A stretch of 64,000 nucleotides of DNA from positions 1,090,001-1,154,000 of the forward strand of contig NZ_CP026100.1 of NCBI RefSeq assembly GCF_003722335.1. The letters run 5' to 3'. Source of the stretch: Caulobacter flavus. Its GTDB lineage: Bacteria > Pseudomonadota > Alphaproteobacteria > Caulobacterales > Caulobacteraceae. Shown piece after piece: positions 46,894-59,979 of this stretch. The notes beneath the pieces were generated by a model. The model was not told the origin of the DNA, searched no databases, and worked only from the letters and a program-made list of their open reading frames with translations. Within the stretch, counting starts at the first letter, position 1. The number at the start of each line of letters is the position of its first letter. The position numbers were made by a program, and so were the translations under genes.

Positions 46894-47501
46894 TGCCCAG
46901 GATCGCCGGCCAGATCGACGTCGCCAAGACCGAAGCCATCCTCGACGCCGCCGTCGAGGTGATCGGCCAGCGCGGCCTGTCGGCTCCGATGGAGGAGATC
47001 GCCCGCCGGGCCGGCGTGTCCAAGCAGACGGTCTACAACCACTACGGCTCCAAGGCCGAGCTGGTGAAGGCGCTGATGGCCCGCCGCGTGGCCCGCATCA
47101 CCGCCCCGCTGCGCGAGCCCGGGGCGGTCGACAATCCGCGCGAGGCCCTGGAGGCCTTCGCCCGCTCGATGCTGGAGACCGTGACCACCACCAACGGCTA
47201 TTCGGTGCTGCGGGTGATCATCCAGGGCGCGGGCGAGATGCCAGACGTGGCGAGCGAGGTGTTCGAGGCCGGCCCTCGCCAGGCCCGCCGCCAGCTGGCC
47301 GCCTTCCTGGCGACCGAGACGCAGCTGGGCCGCCTGGCCGTCGACGACGCCGAGCAGGCCGCCGAGTTCTTCGCCGGCATGGTGATGGGCCACAGCCAGC
47401 TGCGGGCCCTGCTGCGCCTGCCGTCGGACCGCACCCCCGCCGAGTTCGACGCCCAGGCCGCCGCCGCGGCGGACCGGTTCATGCGGGCCTACGCGCCGTG
47501 A
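46893..47501 (+). CDS. TetR family transcriptional regulator of the emr operon
   Basis: A 202-residue TetR-type repressor. The HTH lies at about residues 10-55: I-L-D-A-A-V-E-V-I-G-Q-R-G ... M-E-E-I-A-R-R-A-G-V-S-K-Q-T-V-Y-N-H-Y-G-S-K-A-E-L. The C-terminal ligand domain is of the common AcrR-like type. Its ATG overlaps the emrB stop, so it is made from the same transcript it probably represses through the dyad at 44069-44084. Ends before a terminator. Confidence 0.94.
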   Translation: MPRIAGQIDVAKTEAILDAAVEVIGQRGLSAPMEEIARRAGVSKQTVYNHYGSKAELVKALMARRVARITAPLREPGAVDNPREALEAFARSMLETVTTTNGYSVLRVIIQGAGEMPDVASEVFEAGPRQARRQLAAFLATETQLGRLAVDDAEQAAEFFAGMVMGHSQLRALLRLPSDRTPAEFDAQAAAAADRFMRAYAP

Positions 47502-47526
47502 TCTAGACACTCGCAAAGCGCCCACG

Positions 47527-47559
47527 AAAAAGCCCGGCGGATCGCTCCGCCGGGCTTGG
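47527..47559. terminator. Bidirectional terminator between tetR and fabI
   Basis: AAGCCCGGCGGA-TCGC-TCCGCCGGGCTT; the minus-strand side has the longer T-run (TTTTTCG), so it mainly ends fabI. The core matches the terminator at 37823. Confidence 0.88.
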
Positions 47560-47584
47560 TTCGTCTCGCGAGAGCCGAAGGCGA

Positions 47585-48400
47585 TCAGCCCTCGACTTCG
47601 TCGGGCATGCCCATCATGTGGAAGCCAGCGTCGACGTGGACGACTTCGCCCGTGGTCGAGCGGCCCAGGTCCGAGACCAGCCACAGGGCGGCGCCGGCGA
47701 CGCCTTCCATCGAGGTGTCTTCCTTCAGGGCGCTGAAGGCGCGGCCCTGGGCGATCATGCCGCGGCCGCCGGAGATGCCGGCCAGGGCCAGGGTGCGCAT
47801 GGCGCCGGCCGAGATGGCGTTGCAGCGGATGCCCTTGGGACCCAGGTCGCGGGCGATGTAGCGGGTCGCCGCTTCCAGGGCGGCCTTGGCCACGCCCATG
47901 GTGTTGTAGTTCGGGATGGTCCGCTCCGACCCCAGATAGGTCATGGTGATCAGCGAGCCGCCGTTCGGCATGATCTTGGCGGCGCGCTTGGCCACGTCGA
48001 CGAAGCTGAAGGCCGAGATGTTCATCGCCGTGAGGAAGCCCTCACGGGTGGTGTTGTCGACGAACGAGCCCTTCAGCTCGTCCTTGTTGGCGAAGGCCAC
48101 CGAGTGCACCACGAAGTCGATCGCGCCGAACTTCTCCTCGATGGCGGCGAAGGCCGCGTCCATCGAGGCGTCGTCGGTGACGTCGGCCGGGATCAGGGTG
48201 GTCACGCCGATGCTCTCGGCCAGCGGGCGCACGCGGCGCTCCAGCGCCTCGCCCTGGTAGGTGAAGGCCATCTCGGCGCCCTGGGCGGCCAGCTGGCTGG
48301 CGATGCCCCAGGCGATCGAGTTGTGGTTGGCCACGCCCATGACCAGGCCCTTCTTGCCCGCCATCAGCTCGCCCTTGGGGAATGCGTAGTCGTCGGCCAT
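47585..48400 (-). CDS. fabI: Enoyl-[acyl-carrier-protein] reductase (NADH)
   Basis: A 271-residue enoyl-ACP reductase that completes each cycle of fatty-acid elongation and is the target of triclosan-type inhibitors. It has the FabI cofactor region (G-V-A-N-H-N-S-I-A-W-G-I-A), the S-V-A-F-A segment, and the Y-x6-K catalytic pair (Y-N-T-M-G-V-A-K). ATG 48400 has an AAGGAG site; a GTG/ATG further upstream (48424) would be less well placed. Third gene of the fabA-fabB-fabI operon, 86 bp after fabB. Confidence 0.96.
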   Translation of the reverse strand: MADDYAFPKGELMAGKKGLVMGVANHNSIAWGIASQLAAQGAEMAFTYQGEALERRVRPLAESIGVTTLIPADVTDDASMDAAFAAIEEKFGAIDFVVHSVAFANKDELKGSFVDNTTREGFLTAMNISAFSFVDVAKRAAKIMPNGGSLITMTYLGSERTIPNYNTMGVAKAALEAATRYIARDLGPKGIRCNAISAGAMRTLALAGISGGRGMIAQGRAFSALKEDTSMEGVAGAALWLVSDLGRSTTGEVVHVDAGFHMMGMPDEVEG

Positions 48401-48486
48401 CGCTTGGCTCCTTGGATCTTGCATCGCTGGTTAGCAGGCGGCGTTCCGCTTCGGAACCCGCCCGCCCCGGCGTGTCTGGAAAACGA

Positions 48487-49701
48487 TCAGTCGACCTGGC
48501 CGAAGATCAGCGTGCCGTTGGTGCCGCCGAAGCCGAAGCTGTTGGACATCACCGTGTCGAGCGGCTTGTCGGCCCGCTCGCGCAGGATCGGCAGGTCGGC
48601 GAACTCGGGGTCGAGGGTCTCGATGTTGGCGCTCTCGGCCGCGAAGCCGTTCTTGAGCATCAGGATCGAGTAGATCGCCTCCTGGGCGCCGGCCGCGCCC
48701 AGGCTGTGGCCCGTCAGCGACTTGGTCGACGAGATCAGCGGCGCCTTGTCGCCGAACACCTCGCGCACCGCGCCCATCTCCTTGCTGTCGCCGACCGGCG
48801 TCGAGGTGCCGTGCGGGTTCAGGTAGTCGATGGCGCGGCCGCCAGCGTCGGCCATGGCCAGCTTCATGCAGCGGGCCGCGCCCTCGCCCGACGGGGCCAC
48901 CATGTCGTAGCCGTCGGAATTGGCGGCATAGCCGATCAGCTCGCCGTAGATCTTGGCCCCGCGCGCCTTGGCGTGCTCGTATTCTTCCAGCACCACGATG
49001 CCGGCGCCGCCGGCGATCACGAAGCCGTCGCGGTCCTTGTCGTAGGCGCGGCTGGCCACGGCCGGACGGTCGTTGAAGTTGGTGCTCATGGCGCCCATGG
49101 CGTCGAACAGGTTCGACAGGGTCCAGTCCAGCTCCTCGCAACCGCCGGCGAAGACGATGTCCTGCTTGCCCAGCTGGATCTGCTCGGCGCCCGCGCCGAT
49201 GCAGTGGGCGCTGGTCGCGCAGGCCGAGCTGATCGAATAGTTGATCCCGCGGATCTTGAACCAGGTCGACAGCACCGCCGACGGACCCGAGCTCATGGCC
49301 TTGGGCACCGCGAACGGGCCGATCCGCTTGGGACCCTTTTCCTTCGTCGTGGCCGCGGCCTCGACGATGACGCGGGTGGACGGGCCGCCCGAACCGACGA
49401 TCAGGCCCGTGCGCTCGTTGGAGATGTCGCTCTCCTCGAGCCCGGAATCCGCGATCGCCTGCTCCATGGCGATGTGGGCGTAGGCCGTGCCGGGCGCGAG
49501 AAAGCGCGCGGCCCGGCGATCGACCAGGCCTTCCCACTCGATCTTCGGAGCGGCGTGCACCTGGCAGCGGAAGCCCAGCTCCGCGTACTCGGGCGCGGCG
49601 ACCACGCCCGACTTGGCCTCGCGCAGCGAAGCCAGCACCTCGTTGGCGTTGTTGCCGATGGACGAGACGACGCCCAGTCCCGTGACGACGACGCGACGCA
49701 T
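48487..49701 (-). CDS. fabB: 3-oxoacyl-[acyl-carrier-protein] synthase I
   Basis: A 404-residue condensing enzyme that elongates the unsaturated branch of type II fatty-acid synthesis. The catalytic Cys (S-I-S-S-A-C-A-T-S) and the two His (N-P-H-G-T-S-T-P and K-S-L-T-G-H-S-L-G) are intact, and the C-terminal N-S-F-G-F-G-G-T-N is present. Start M-R-R-V-V-V-T-G at 49701 has AGAGG upstream. It lies 71 bp after fabA on the same strand; the pairing with fabA confirms FabB rather than FabF. Confidence 0.96.
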   Translation of the reverse strand: MRRVVVTGLGVVSSIGNNANEVLASLREAKSGVVAAPEYAELGFRCQVHAAPKIEWEGLVDRRAARFLAPGTAYAHIAMEQAIADSGLEESDISNERTGLIVGSGGPSTRVIVEAAATTKEKGPKRIGPFAVPKAMSSGPSAVLSTWFKIRGINYSISSACATSAHCIGAGAEQIQLGKQDIVFAGGCEELDWTLSNLFDAMGAMSTNFNDRPAVASRAYDKDRDGFVIAGGAGIVVLEEYEHAKARGAKIYGELIGYAANSDGYDMVAPSGEGAARCMKLAMADAGGRAIDYLNPHGTSTPVGDSKEMGAVREVFGDKAPLISSTKSLTGHSLGAAGAQEAIYSILMLKNGFAAESANIETLDPEFADLPILRERADKPLDTVMSNSFGFGGTNGTLIFGQVD

Positions 49702-49772
49702 ATCAGTACCTCTTTCTCCCCGATCCGCCGGAGCCAGCTCTTTTGACAAGAACGGCTAGCCTGTCGGTTGGA

Positions 49773-50288
49773 TCAACCCGCCATCTGCTCGGCCGTGAAC
49801 AGGCCGACCTTGAGGTCCTTGGTTTCGTAGATCACCTTGCCGTCGGCTTCCATGACGCCGTCGCCGATGCCCATGACCAGCTTGCGCATGATCACGCGCT
49901 TGAGGTCGATCTTGTAGACGACCTTCTTGACCTCGGGGGTGACCTGGCCGGTGAACTTCACTTCGCCCACGCCCAGGGCGCGACCGCGGCCGGGAGCGCC
50001 CGACCAGCCCAGGAAGAAGCCGACCAGCTGCCACATGGCGTCCAGGCCCAGGCACCCGGGCATGACGGGGTCGCCGATGAAGTGGCAGCCGAAGAACCAG
50101 AGGTCCGGCTTGATGTCGAACTCGGCTTCGACATAGCCCTTGCCGTACTTGCCGCCCTCGGATTCGATCCGGACGATGCGATCGAACATCAGCATCGGGG
50201 GCACGGGCAGCTGGGCGTTGCCGGGTCCGAACATTTCGCCCCGGCCGCAGGCCAGGAGCTCTTCGAAGGTGTAGGCGCTCTTTTGCAT
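49773..50288 (-). CDS. fabA: 3-hydroxydecanoyl-[acyl-carrier-protein] dehydratase/isomerase
   Basis: A 171-residue dehydratase that also isomerises trans-2- to cis-3-decenoyl-ACP, the branch point to unsaturated fatty acids. The hot-dog fold active site is seen in [24 protein letters not shown] (catalytic His and Asp). Length equals the E. coli enzyme. First gene of the fabA-fabB-fabI operon; transcription probably starts in the 86 bp before the next upstream gene. Confidence 0.97.
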   Translation of the reverse strand: MQKSAYTFEELLACGRGEMFGPGNAQLPVPPMLMFDRIVRIESEGGKYGKGYVEAEFDIKPDLWFFGCHFIGDPVMPGCLGLDAMWQLVGFFLGWSGAPGRGRALGVGEVKFTGQVTPEVKKVVYKIDLKRVIMRKLVMGIGDGVMEADGKVIYETKDLKVGLFTAEQMAG

Positions 50289-50374
50289 GCGAACGCCCCT
50301 AGCACGGCGCCGGGGCGGGCCTCAATGTTACATTCGGCGACAATTGGTGAGAGCAGCGCCGAAAGAGGCCAAAA

Positions 50375-50914
50375 TCAGCGCCCCTCCGGACACTGCAGAG
50401 CCTCCTTGGCCCCCCAGATTTCGTCTTCCGGGGCCCAGCCCGACGCGCCGTCGGCCTTCAGGCGGCACCAGCCCTTTTCGCACTTGTCGAGATTGGCCAC
50501 CGAGCGGCCGGCCAGATAGGCGCTGATCCGCGACTCCGCCTTGGGCGAGGCGCGCAGGGGCAGGGGGCTGTCCTGCACCCGCATGGCCGTGCGCCGGCCG
50601 TCGGTGGTGCGCTTGTGCACCCAGGCCAGGCCGCCTTCGGGATCGCAGATCCGCCGCCACTCGCGGGTTTCGGCCACCACCTGAACCGGCAGGCCCTTGA
50701 CCTTGTAGATCCACAGCAGCCGATGCTGCTCGTCCGGGCCCTGGCGTGCGTTGACCTCGCCGTACTTCAGCACGACGTAGCGCGGCACCGGCAGGCCCGA
50801 CGGGGTCGTGGCCGGCGCCTGGGCGAGGGCGGGACCCGCCAGCAGCGAGGTCGCGGCCACGAGACCGCCCAGCGCCATTCCGCACAGCGAACGATGTTTG
50901 CATTTCACCGGCAT
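50375..50914 (-). CDS. SH3 domain-containing exported protein
   Basis: A 179-residue protein with a signal peptide (…G-P-A-L-A-Q, about residue 32). It contains two bacterial SH3-like repeats: the first with V-N-A-R-Q-G-P and W-R-R-I-C-D-P-E-G-G-L-A-W-V-H, the second with L-R-A-S-P...G-W-C-R-L-K-A-D-G-A-S-G-W-A. Such repeats usually bind peptidoglycan or stabilise envelope proteins. The gene is leftward and divergent from the hydroxyacid dehydrogenase gene, 74 bp between starts. Function unknown beyond location. Confidence 0.9.
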   Translation of the reverse strand: MPVKCKHRSLCGMALGGLVAATSLLAGPALAQAPATTPSGLPVPRYVVLKYGEVNARQGPDEQHRLLWIYKVKGLPVQVVAETREWRRICDPEGGLAWVHKRTTDGRRTAMRVQDSPLPLRASPKAESRISAYLAGRSVANLDKCEKGWCRLKADGASGWAPEDEIWGAKEALQCPEGR

Positions 50915-50987
50915 GTTGCTTGGCCGCTTCCGGCCCCTTTGCTACAGATTTCCAACGCCCGTCAGGGAAAGGCTTTTCGGACCGCCC

Positions 50988-51974
50988 ATGCCTGCCCGCA
51001 AGCTCAAAGTCGTCGTCACGCGCAAGCTGCCCGATCCGGTCGAGACGCGCATGTGCGAACTGTTCGACACCGAACTGAACCTGTCCGACAAGCCGATGAC
51101 CGCCGACGAGCTGGTCGACGCCATGGGACGGGCCGACGTGCTGGTGCCGACCATCACCGACCGCATCGACTCGCGCCTTCTGTCGCGATCCGGCGAGCGG
51201 CTCAAGCTGATCGCCAATTTCGGGGCCGGGGTCGACAACATCGACGTCGCCACCGCCAACGCGCGGGGGATCATCGTCACCAACACCCCCGGCGTGCTGA
51301 CCGAGGACACCGCCGACCTGACCATGACCCTGATCATGGCCGCCGCCCGCCGCGTCGTCGAAGGCGCCGAGGTGGTCAAGGCCGGCGAGTTCCAGGGCTG
51401 GTCGCCGACCTGGATGCTGGGCCGCCGCCTGTGGGGCAAGCGCCTGGGCATCGTCGGCATGGGCCGCATCGGCCAGGCCGTGGCCCGCCGCGCCAAGGCC
51501 TTCGGCATGCAGGTGCACTATCACAACCGCAAGCCCGTCAGCCCGCGCATCGCCGAGGAGCTGGGCTGCACCTACTGGGAAAGCCTCGACCAGATGCTGG
51601 CCCGGATGGACATCATCTCGATCAACTGCCCGCACACCCCGGCCACCTACCACCTGCTCTCAGCCAGGCGCTTGAAGCTGCTGCGGCCGCACGCCATCGT
51701 CGTCAACACCGCCCGCGGCGAGGTCATCGACGAAGGGGCCCTGGCCAACATGCTGGCGCGCGGCGAGATCGCCGGCGCGGGCCTGGACGTCTACGAGCAC
51801 GAGCCGGCCATCAATCCCAAGCTGCTCAAGCTGCCCAACGTGGTGCTGCTGCCGCACATGGGCTCGGCCACGGTCGAGGGCCGCATCGACATGGGCGAGA
51901 AGGTGATCGTCAACGTGAAGACCTTCATGGACGGGCACCGGCCGCCCGACCGGGTCATTCCCGCGATGCTGTGA
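50988..51974 (+). CDS. D-isomer-specific 2-hydroxyacid dehydrogenase (glyoxylate/hydroxypyruvate reductase type)
   Basis: A 328-residue NAD(P)-dependent enzyme. Rossmann motif G-M-G-R-I-G-Q-A-V-A-R-R, substrate-binding N-F-G-A-G-V-D-N-I-D, catalytic Arg in N-T-A-R-G-E-V-I-D-E, Glu in L-D-V-Y-E-H-E-P, and His in L-L-P-H-M-G-S-A-T. Sequence style suggests the glyoxylate reductase/GyaR group. ATG 50988 is preferred to the longer frame that crosses the divergent promoter. Substrate assignment is inference. Confidence 0.94.
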   Translation: MPARKLKVVVTRKLPDPVETRMCELFDTELNLSDKPMTADELVDAMGRADVLVPTITDRIDSRLLSRSGERLKLIANFGAGVDNIDVATANARGIIVTNTPGVLTEDTADLTMTLIMAAARRVVEGAEVVKAGEFQGWSPTWMLGRRLWGKRLGIVGMGRIGQAVARRAKAFGMQVHYHNRKPVSPRIAEELGCTYWESLDQMLARMDIISINCPHTPATYHLLSARRLKLLRPHAIVVNTARGEVIDEGALANMLARGEIAGAGLDVYEHEPAINPKLLKLPNVVLLPHMGSATVEGRIDMGEKVIVNVKTFMDGHRPPDRVIPAML

Positions 51975-51996
51975 CCGCCCTCCGGGCGATCTCATC

Positions 51997-52008
51997 TTGC
52001 AATTGCAA
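51997..52008. promoter_or_regulatory. Perfect 12-bp palindrome TTGCAATTGCAA
   Basis: An AT-rich perfect dyad made of two TTGCAA words, 83 bp upstream of the S9 peptidase start. It could be a regulator site; no cognate protein is evident. Confidence 0.3.
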
Positions 52009-52090
52009 AGCTTGCCGAAACTCGCGATTTTGAGAGCTCGCGGGACATTGGGCTCGCGCCTGTAACCTTCAGTGCGACCGGGGGGCCGCC

Positions 52091-54157
52091 TTGCTTACTC
52101 GCCGTCTCGTGATCGCGGCCGCTTCGGCGACGCCGATCGCCATCGACCATGCCTTCGCCGCCGACGCCAAGGGCGTCGAGGCCAAGACCGAAAAGCCTCA
52201 AACCGACAGGCCAAAGACCGACAAGGCCGTCGTCGTCCCGCCCAGCGTCGACGAGCTGCTGCGGGGCGCCGAAGTGCTCGACACCGCCCTGTCGCCCAAC
52301 GGCTCGCGCGTGGCCATCCTCGTGGAGCAGAAGAAGGGCGACAAGACCAACGCCCTGATCATCTTCTACGAGACCGACGGCAACGAGGAATCGATCAAGC
52401 CGGTGCAGCTGGGCGAAACCGTCGTCGACCAGGTGGAATGGGCCAACGAGGAGCGCCTGCTCATCTGGGTGCGGATGACCAAGGACCCCAAGGGCCACGC
52501 CCAGGGCCTCTATTTCTACGGCGAGTTCATCCCGATCCCGGTCCGCCGCATCCTGGCCATCGGCGCCGACGGCAAGGACCCCGTGGTGCTGTTCAACAAC
52601 CAGAAAGGGGTGATGAAGCGGCAGTTCAATCTGGCCAACGTGGTCGACCGGATGAACACCGACCCCAAGCGGATCCTGATGCAGATCTGGGACACCGTCA
52701 CCGAGTGCGAGACCCTCTACCTGGTCGACGTCTACACCGGCGAGGCGACGCAGCTTGAGCGCGGCGCGCCGTCGACCGACGGCTGGTATACCCAGAACGG
52801 CGTGCCGGTGATCCGCTACGACTCCAACGCCCGCGGCACCGTGGTCAGCGTCATGGTGCGCGCGCCCGGCGAGAAGGCGTGGAAGCTCTACAAGAAGGTT
52901 CGCCGCAACGAACTGAAGAAGCTGTCGGATCTCGAATTCGTGGCCCCGACGCCCGAGCCGGGCGTGCTGCTGATGCTGTCGACGGACGAGGGCGCCGACA
53001 TGCCCGCCATCCGCAAGTTCGACACCCGCTCGATGACCGTCGGCGAGGTGGTCGCGCACGACGACAAGCGGCCGATCCAGGGCATGTTCGTCGACGAAAG
53101 CTACAAGGCGCTCAGCATCTCGGTCAGCGACGACCGCAGCAACCACCGCTTCCTCGATCCGAAGCTGGCGGCCCACTACAAGGGCGTGAACGCCTATTTC
53201 GGCGACGAGTGCAACGTCAGCCCCTTCGACGTCAGCGCCGACCACAAGCGGTTCATCTTCTTCGTCAGCGGGCCCCGCCATCCCGGCGCCTTCTGGCTGT
53301 ACGACGTGACCCGGAAGGACCTGCGTCTGCTGGGCGACAAGCGGCCTTGGCTGGCGCAGGAGCGCCTGGCGCCGATGAAGGCCCTGCCGATCAAGACCCG
53401 GGACGGCCAGACGATCACCGCCTACCTGACGACGCCGGTGATCGCGTCCGACAAGCCCCGGCCGATGGTGGTGCTGCCGCACGGCGGGCCCGAGGTGCGC
53501 GACACCCTGAGCTTCGACCTGTTCGCCCAGGCCCTGGCCGCCCAGGGCTGGCTGGTGCTGCAGCCCAACTTCCGCGGCTCGGGCGGCTACGGCAAGGCCT
53601 TCGCCAACGCCGGCCGCAAGCGCTGGGGCGATCTGATGCAGGAGGACGTGGAGGACGCCGTCGCCCAGGTCGTGGCCTCGGGCGTCGCCGATCCGGCCCG
53701 CATCGCCATCTGCGGCATCAGCTACGGCGGCTACGCGGCCCTGATGGGCGCGGTGCGCCGTCCCGACCTCTACAAGGCCGTGGTCTCGATCGCCGGCGAC
53801 GCCGACCTCGTCGAGAGCCTGGCCTTCTCGAAGGCCGAGGACGGCTCGGATTCCGACGCCTACGCCTACTGGTGCAAGACGATCGGCGATCCCCGGGCCG
53901 ACAAGGCCATGCTGATCGCCGCCTCGCCCTCCGAACGCGCCGCCGAGATCAAGGCCCCGGTGCTGCTGATCCACGGCACCGAGGACACCATCGTCACGCC
54001 CAAGCAGTCCAGGATCATGGCAAAGGCCCTGAAGACCGCCGGCAAGCCGTGCGAGCACGTCGAGATGAAGGGCGTCGGCCACCGCGACTGGTCGGACGAC
54101 AACTGGAAGCTGGTGCTGACCAAGTCGATCGAGCACATCCGCAAGGGGTTCGCCTGA
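52091..54157 (+). CDS. S9 family (prolyl oligopeptidase-type) serine peptidase, exported
   Basis: A 688-residue alpha/beta-hydrolase peptidase. A signal-like N-terminus (L-T-R-R-L-V-I-A-A-A-S, cut near H-A-F-A) precedes a degenerate beta-propeller (residues 45-390) and the catalytic domain. Catalytic Ser is in C-G-I-S-Y-G-G-Y-A-A, Asp in I-H-G-T-E-D-T, His in V-G-H-R-D-W. The start is TTG 52091 preceded by a G-run; no ATG keeps the signal peptide. It should degrade peptides in the periplasm, like related acylaminoacyl peptidases. Convergent with the acetyl-CoA hydrolase gene. Confidence 0.92.
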   Translation: MLTRRLVIAAASATPIAIDHAFAADAKGVEAKTEKPQTDRPKTDKAVVVPPSVDELLRGAEVLDTALSPNGSRVAILVEQKKGDKTNALIIFYETDGNEESIKPVQLGETVVDQVEWANEERLLIWVRMTKDPKGHAQGLYFYGEFIPIPVRRILAIGADGKDPVVLFNNQKGVMKRQFNLANVVDRMNTDPKRILMQIWDTVTECETLYLVDVYTGEATQLERGAPSTDGWYTQNGVPVIRYDSNARGTVVSVMVRAPGEKAWKLYKKVRRNELKKLSDLEFVAPTPEPGVLLMLSTDEGADMPAIRKFDTRSMTVGEVVAHDDKRPIQGMFVDESYKALSISVSDDRSNHRFLDPKLAAHYKGVNAYFGDECNVSPFDVSADHKRFIFFVSGPRHPGAFWLYDVTRKDLRLLGDKRPWLAQERLAPMKALPIKTRDGQTITAYLTTPVIASDKPRPMVVLPHGGPEVRDTLSFDLFAQALAAQGWLVLQPNFRGSGGYGKAFANAGRKRWGDLMQEDVEDAVAQVVASGVADPARIAICGISYGGYAALMGAVRRPDLYKAVVSIAGDADLVESLAFSKAEDGSDSDAYAYWCKTIGDPRADKAMLIAASPSERAAEIKAPVLLIHGTEDTIVTPKQSRIMAKALKTAGKPCEHVEMKGVGHRDWSDDNWKLVLTKSIEHIRKGFA

Positions 54158-54186
54158 GAGGGGCTCCGGCGAAGCCGCAAATCGCT

Positions 54187-54251
54187 CGTCATCCCGGCCG
54201 CAGCGTCCCGGGTCTACGGTCTGCTTGAGCCGACCTTCGTCCGGGATGACG
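54187..54251. repeat. Palindromic intergenic repeat, family A copy 5 (short)
   Basis: CGTCATCCCGGCC...GTCCGGGATGACG with a short centre. Between the convergent S9 peptidase and acetyl-CoA hydrolase genes. Confidence 0.88.
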
Positions 54252-54281
54252 GTTTGAAGTCGATAGGCTTCGGAGCCCCCC

Positions 54282-56664
<2,383 letters not shown>

Positions 56665-56668
56665 GGCG

Positions 56669-56697
56669 CTTGACCCTCCAGGCCGGCCTCGCCACAT
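56669..56697 (+). promoter_or_regulatory. Candidate RpoH promoter of hslV
   Basis: CTTGAC (56669-56674), 17 bases, CCACAT (56692-56697), the same layout as the hsp20 promoter. It would start transcription within a few bases of the hslV ATG (56706), implying a leaderless or nearly leaderless mRNA. Confidence 0.45.
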
Positions 56698-56705
56698 GCG
56701 AAGCC

Positions 56706-57269
56706 ATGCAAAGCTCGAACTCGTTCCCCGACTGGCACGGCACAACCATCCTCGCGGTGCGCAAGAACGGCCAGACCGTGATCGCCGGCGACGGCCAGGT
56801 CTCCATGGGCCCAACCGTCGTCAAGGGCAACGCCCGCAAGGTCCGCCGCCTGGCCGGAGGCGCGGTCGTCGCCGGCTTCGCCGGGGCCACGGCCGACGCC
56901 TTCACCCTGATCGAGCGGCTGGAAGCCAAGCTCGAGCAGTATCCCAACCAGCTGGCCCGGGCCTGCGTCGACCTGGCCAAGGACTGGCGCACCGACCGCT
57001 ACCTGCGCCGGCTGGAAGCCATGCTGCTGGTGGCCGACAAGGACGCCATCTACACCGTCACCGGCGTCGGCGACGTGCTCGAGCCGGGCGAAAGCCCCGG
57101 CGGCGGCGCGGTGGCCGCCATCGGCTCGGGCGGCAACTACGCCCTGGCCGCGGCCAAGGCCCTGATCGACCAGGACCTGACCGCCGAGGAAATCGCCCGC
57201 CGCGCCATGGCCATCGCCGCCGAGATCTGCGTCTACACCAACGGCAACCTGACGGTCGAAGGGCTGTAG
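56706..57269 (+). CDS. hslV: ATP-dependent protease subunit HslV
   Basis: A 187-residue proteasome-beta-like peptidase (ClpQ). Its N-terminal Thr is exposed after removal of a short propeptide ending D-W-H-G; mature sequence T-T-I-L-A-V-R. Conserved blocks: [20 protein letters not shown], and [11 protein letters not shown]. It forms the chamber used by HslU in heat-shock proteolysis. ATG 56706 gives the usual propeptide; the longer frame to 56670 would run into the divergent promoter. hslU is not adjacent but lies one gene downstream. Confidence 0.97.
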   Translation: MQSSNSFPDWHGTTILAVRKNGQTVIAGDGQVSMGPTVVKGNARKVRRLAGGAVVAGFAGATADAFTLIERLEAKLEQYPNQLARACVDLAKDWRTDRYLRRLEAMLLVADKDAIYTVTGVGDVLEPGESPGGGAVAAIGSGGNYALAAAKALIDQDLTAEEIARRAMAIAAEICVYTNGNLTVEGL

Positions 57270-57281
57270 GCCTCTTCAAGT

Positions 57282-57421
57282 CGTCATCCCGGACGGCCGA
57301 AGGCCGATCCGGGACCCGGGGGACCGGGCTCCGCGCCAGGGTTCACCGCCCAGGCGGCAGCCAGCGGCAGCGCAGCGGCCCCTGGGTCCCGGCTCTCCGC
57401 TTCGCTGCGGCCGGGATGACG
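57282..57421. repeat. Palindromic intergenic repeat, family A copy 6
   Basis: CGTCATCCCGGAC...GGGACCCGGGGGAC on the left; CCTGGGTCCCGG...CCGGGATGACG on the right. Unlike the other copies it lies between co-directional genes (hslV and the unknown gene before hslU). Confidence 0.92.
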
Positions 57422-57466
57422 ATTAGAGTGGACCAGATACAAGCTGGCGCTCGAGGACCCGACACC

Positions 57467-58302
57467 ATGCTCAAGTTCCTGCCCCCCGCGCTGATCGCCG
57501 CCGCCATCGCCGGTCCGGCCATCGCCCAGGAGATCTCGGCCGCGCCGGTCGAGGCCGCCGAGCGGGCGTTCGCGGCCGACGGTCTGGCGCTGGGGATCAA
57601 GGGCTCGTTCCTCAAGCACATGGCCGATGACGCCATCGTCTTCGCCCCCGGCCCGGTCAACGCTCGCGAGCTCTACGGCAAACGGCCGGGGACCAACGAG
57701 CCCAGGCTGTTCTGGTGGCCGCAGAAGGTGGTGATCGCCCGCTCGGGCGACCTTGGCCTGTCCTTCGGCCCCTGGAGCATCGACGACAGGCGCGGCGGCT
57801 ACTACGCCACCATCTGGCGCAAGGGCGCCGACGGCGAATGGAAGTGGGTCTATGACGGCGGAGCCGAGGCCGATCCCGGCAAGGCTCCCGGTCCCGACGC
57901 CGCCGCCCAGGTCGGGCCCGTGGCGCCGGCCGGCGCCGAAAGCCAGGCCAAGGGCTTCGAGGAGGCCCGCGACGCCGAGGCCGCCCTGGCCTTGGCCGCC
58001 TCCACCGACGCGGCGGTCGCCTACAAGGCCGTGCTGGCGAGCGACGCCTGGCTGCTCGGTCCCAAGGGCTCCAAGACCCTGGCCGGCGACGACCTTTCGG
58101 CGCGCCTCGCCCTGCGTCCGGCCTCGATCGCACTGCGCCCGCAGGGCGGCGGGGCCTCGGGCGCCGGCGACCTGGTCTGGACCCACGGCGAGGCCAGTTG
58201 GAGCGGACCGGATAACAAACCCGTGGCGGCGCACTATATGCACGTCTGGCAAAGGCGCGCCGAAGGCTGGCGCCTGATCTTCGAGACCCTGATCAACGAC
58301 AC

Positions 58303-58306
<4 letters not shown>
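57467..58306 (+). CDS. Exported protein of unknown function (SnoaL/DUF4440-like)
   Basis: A 279-residue protein with a signal peptide (…A-I-A-Q, about residue 21). Two similar cystatin-like halves are visible: residues 30-110 with [12 protein letters not shown] and [15 protein letters not shown], and 165-275 with [19 protein letters not shown]. This resembles tandem SnoaL/DUF4440-type folds; function unknown. It lies between hslV and hslU and its TGA overlaps the hslU ATG, so hslU is translationally coupled to it. ATG 57467. Confidence 0.85.
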
Positions 58307-59598
<1,292 letters not shown>

Positions 59599-59617
59599 GC
59601 CGAGGCGCTTCCGAGGA

Positions 59618-59662
59618 TCCTCCCCCTCTGGGGGAGGTGTCGCCAAAGGCGACGGAGGGGGG
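59618..59662. repeat. Palindromic intergenic repeat, family B half-unit
   Basis: CTCCCCCTCTGGGGGAGGTG-TCGCCAAAGGCGA-GGAGGGG, directly after hslU; may serve as its 3' structure. Confidence 0.85.
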
Positions 59663-59736
59663 ACGTTTTCAGCTTCCGAGGTAGTGGAAGGCTTCCCACC
59701 GATAGCCTCCCTCACAGACACAGGCTCGCCCCACCC

Positions 59737-59836
59737 CCGTAAAATCCCCGCGAACGCGGGGACCCAGGCGTTTTATCGTCGAGCGCCGCGCGTTTCAGAA
59801 AAAGCCTGGGCCCCCGCGTGCGCGGGGGTTTTACGG
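59737..59836. repeat. Palindromic intergenic repeat, family C
   Basis: CCGTAAAATCCCCGCG-AA-CGCGGGGACCCAGGC on the left and GCCTGGGCCCCCGCG-TG-CGCGGGGGTTTTACGG on the right: a long imperfect inverted repeat with inner hairpins in each arm. Only one copy is seen in the window. Confidence 0.88.
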
Positions 59837-59979
59837 AATTGGGAACTGCCGACGGGGATCCAGCCCCGTCCATCCTCTGCGTTCAGCGAAAACTCCTGAA
59901 CACGATCAGCGACTTGCAACTTTCTCACGCTCATGGATCAGACGGATCCAACCCGCCCGCATAATCACTGCATCCCGTC

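Noticed and set aside
59684..59899. A 71-codon frame after hslU
   Set aside because: Much of it translates the family C inverted repeat; composition is that of repeat DNA.
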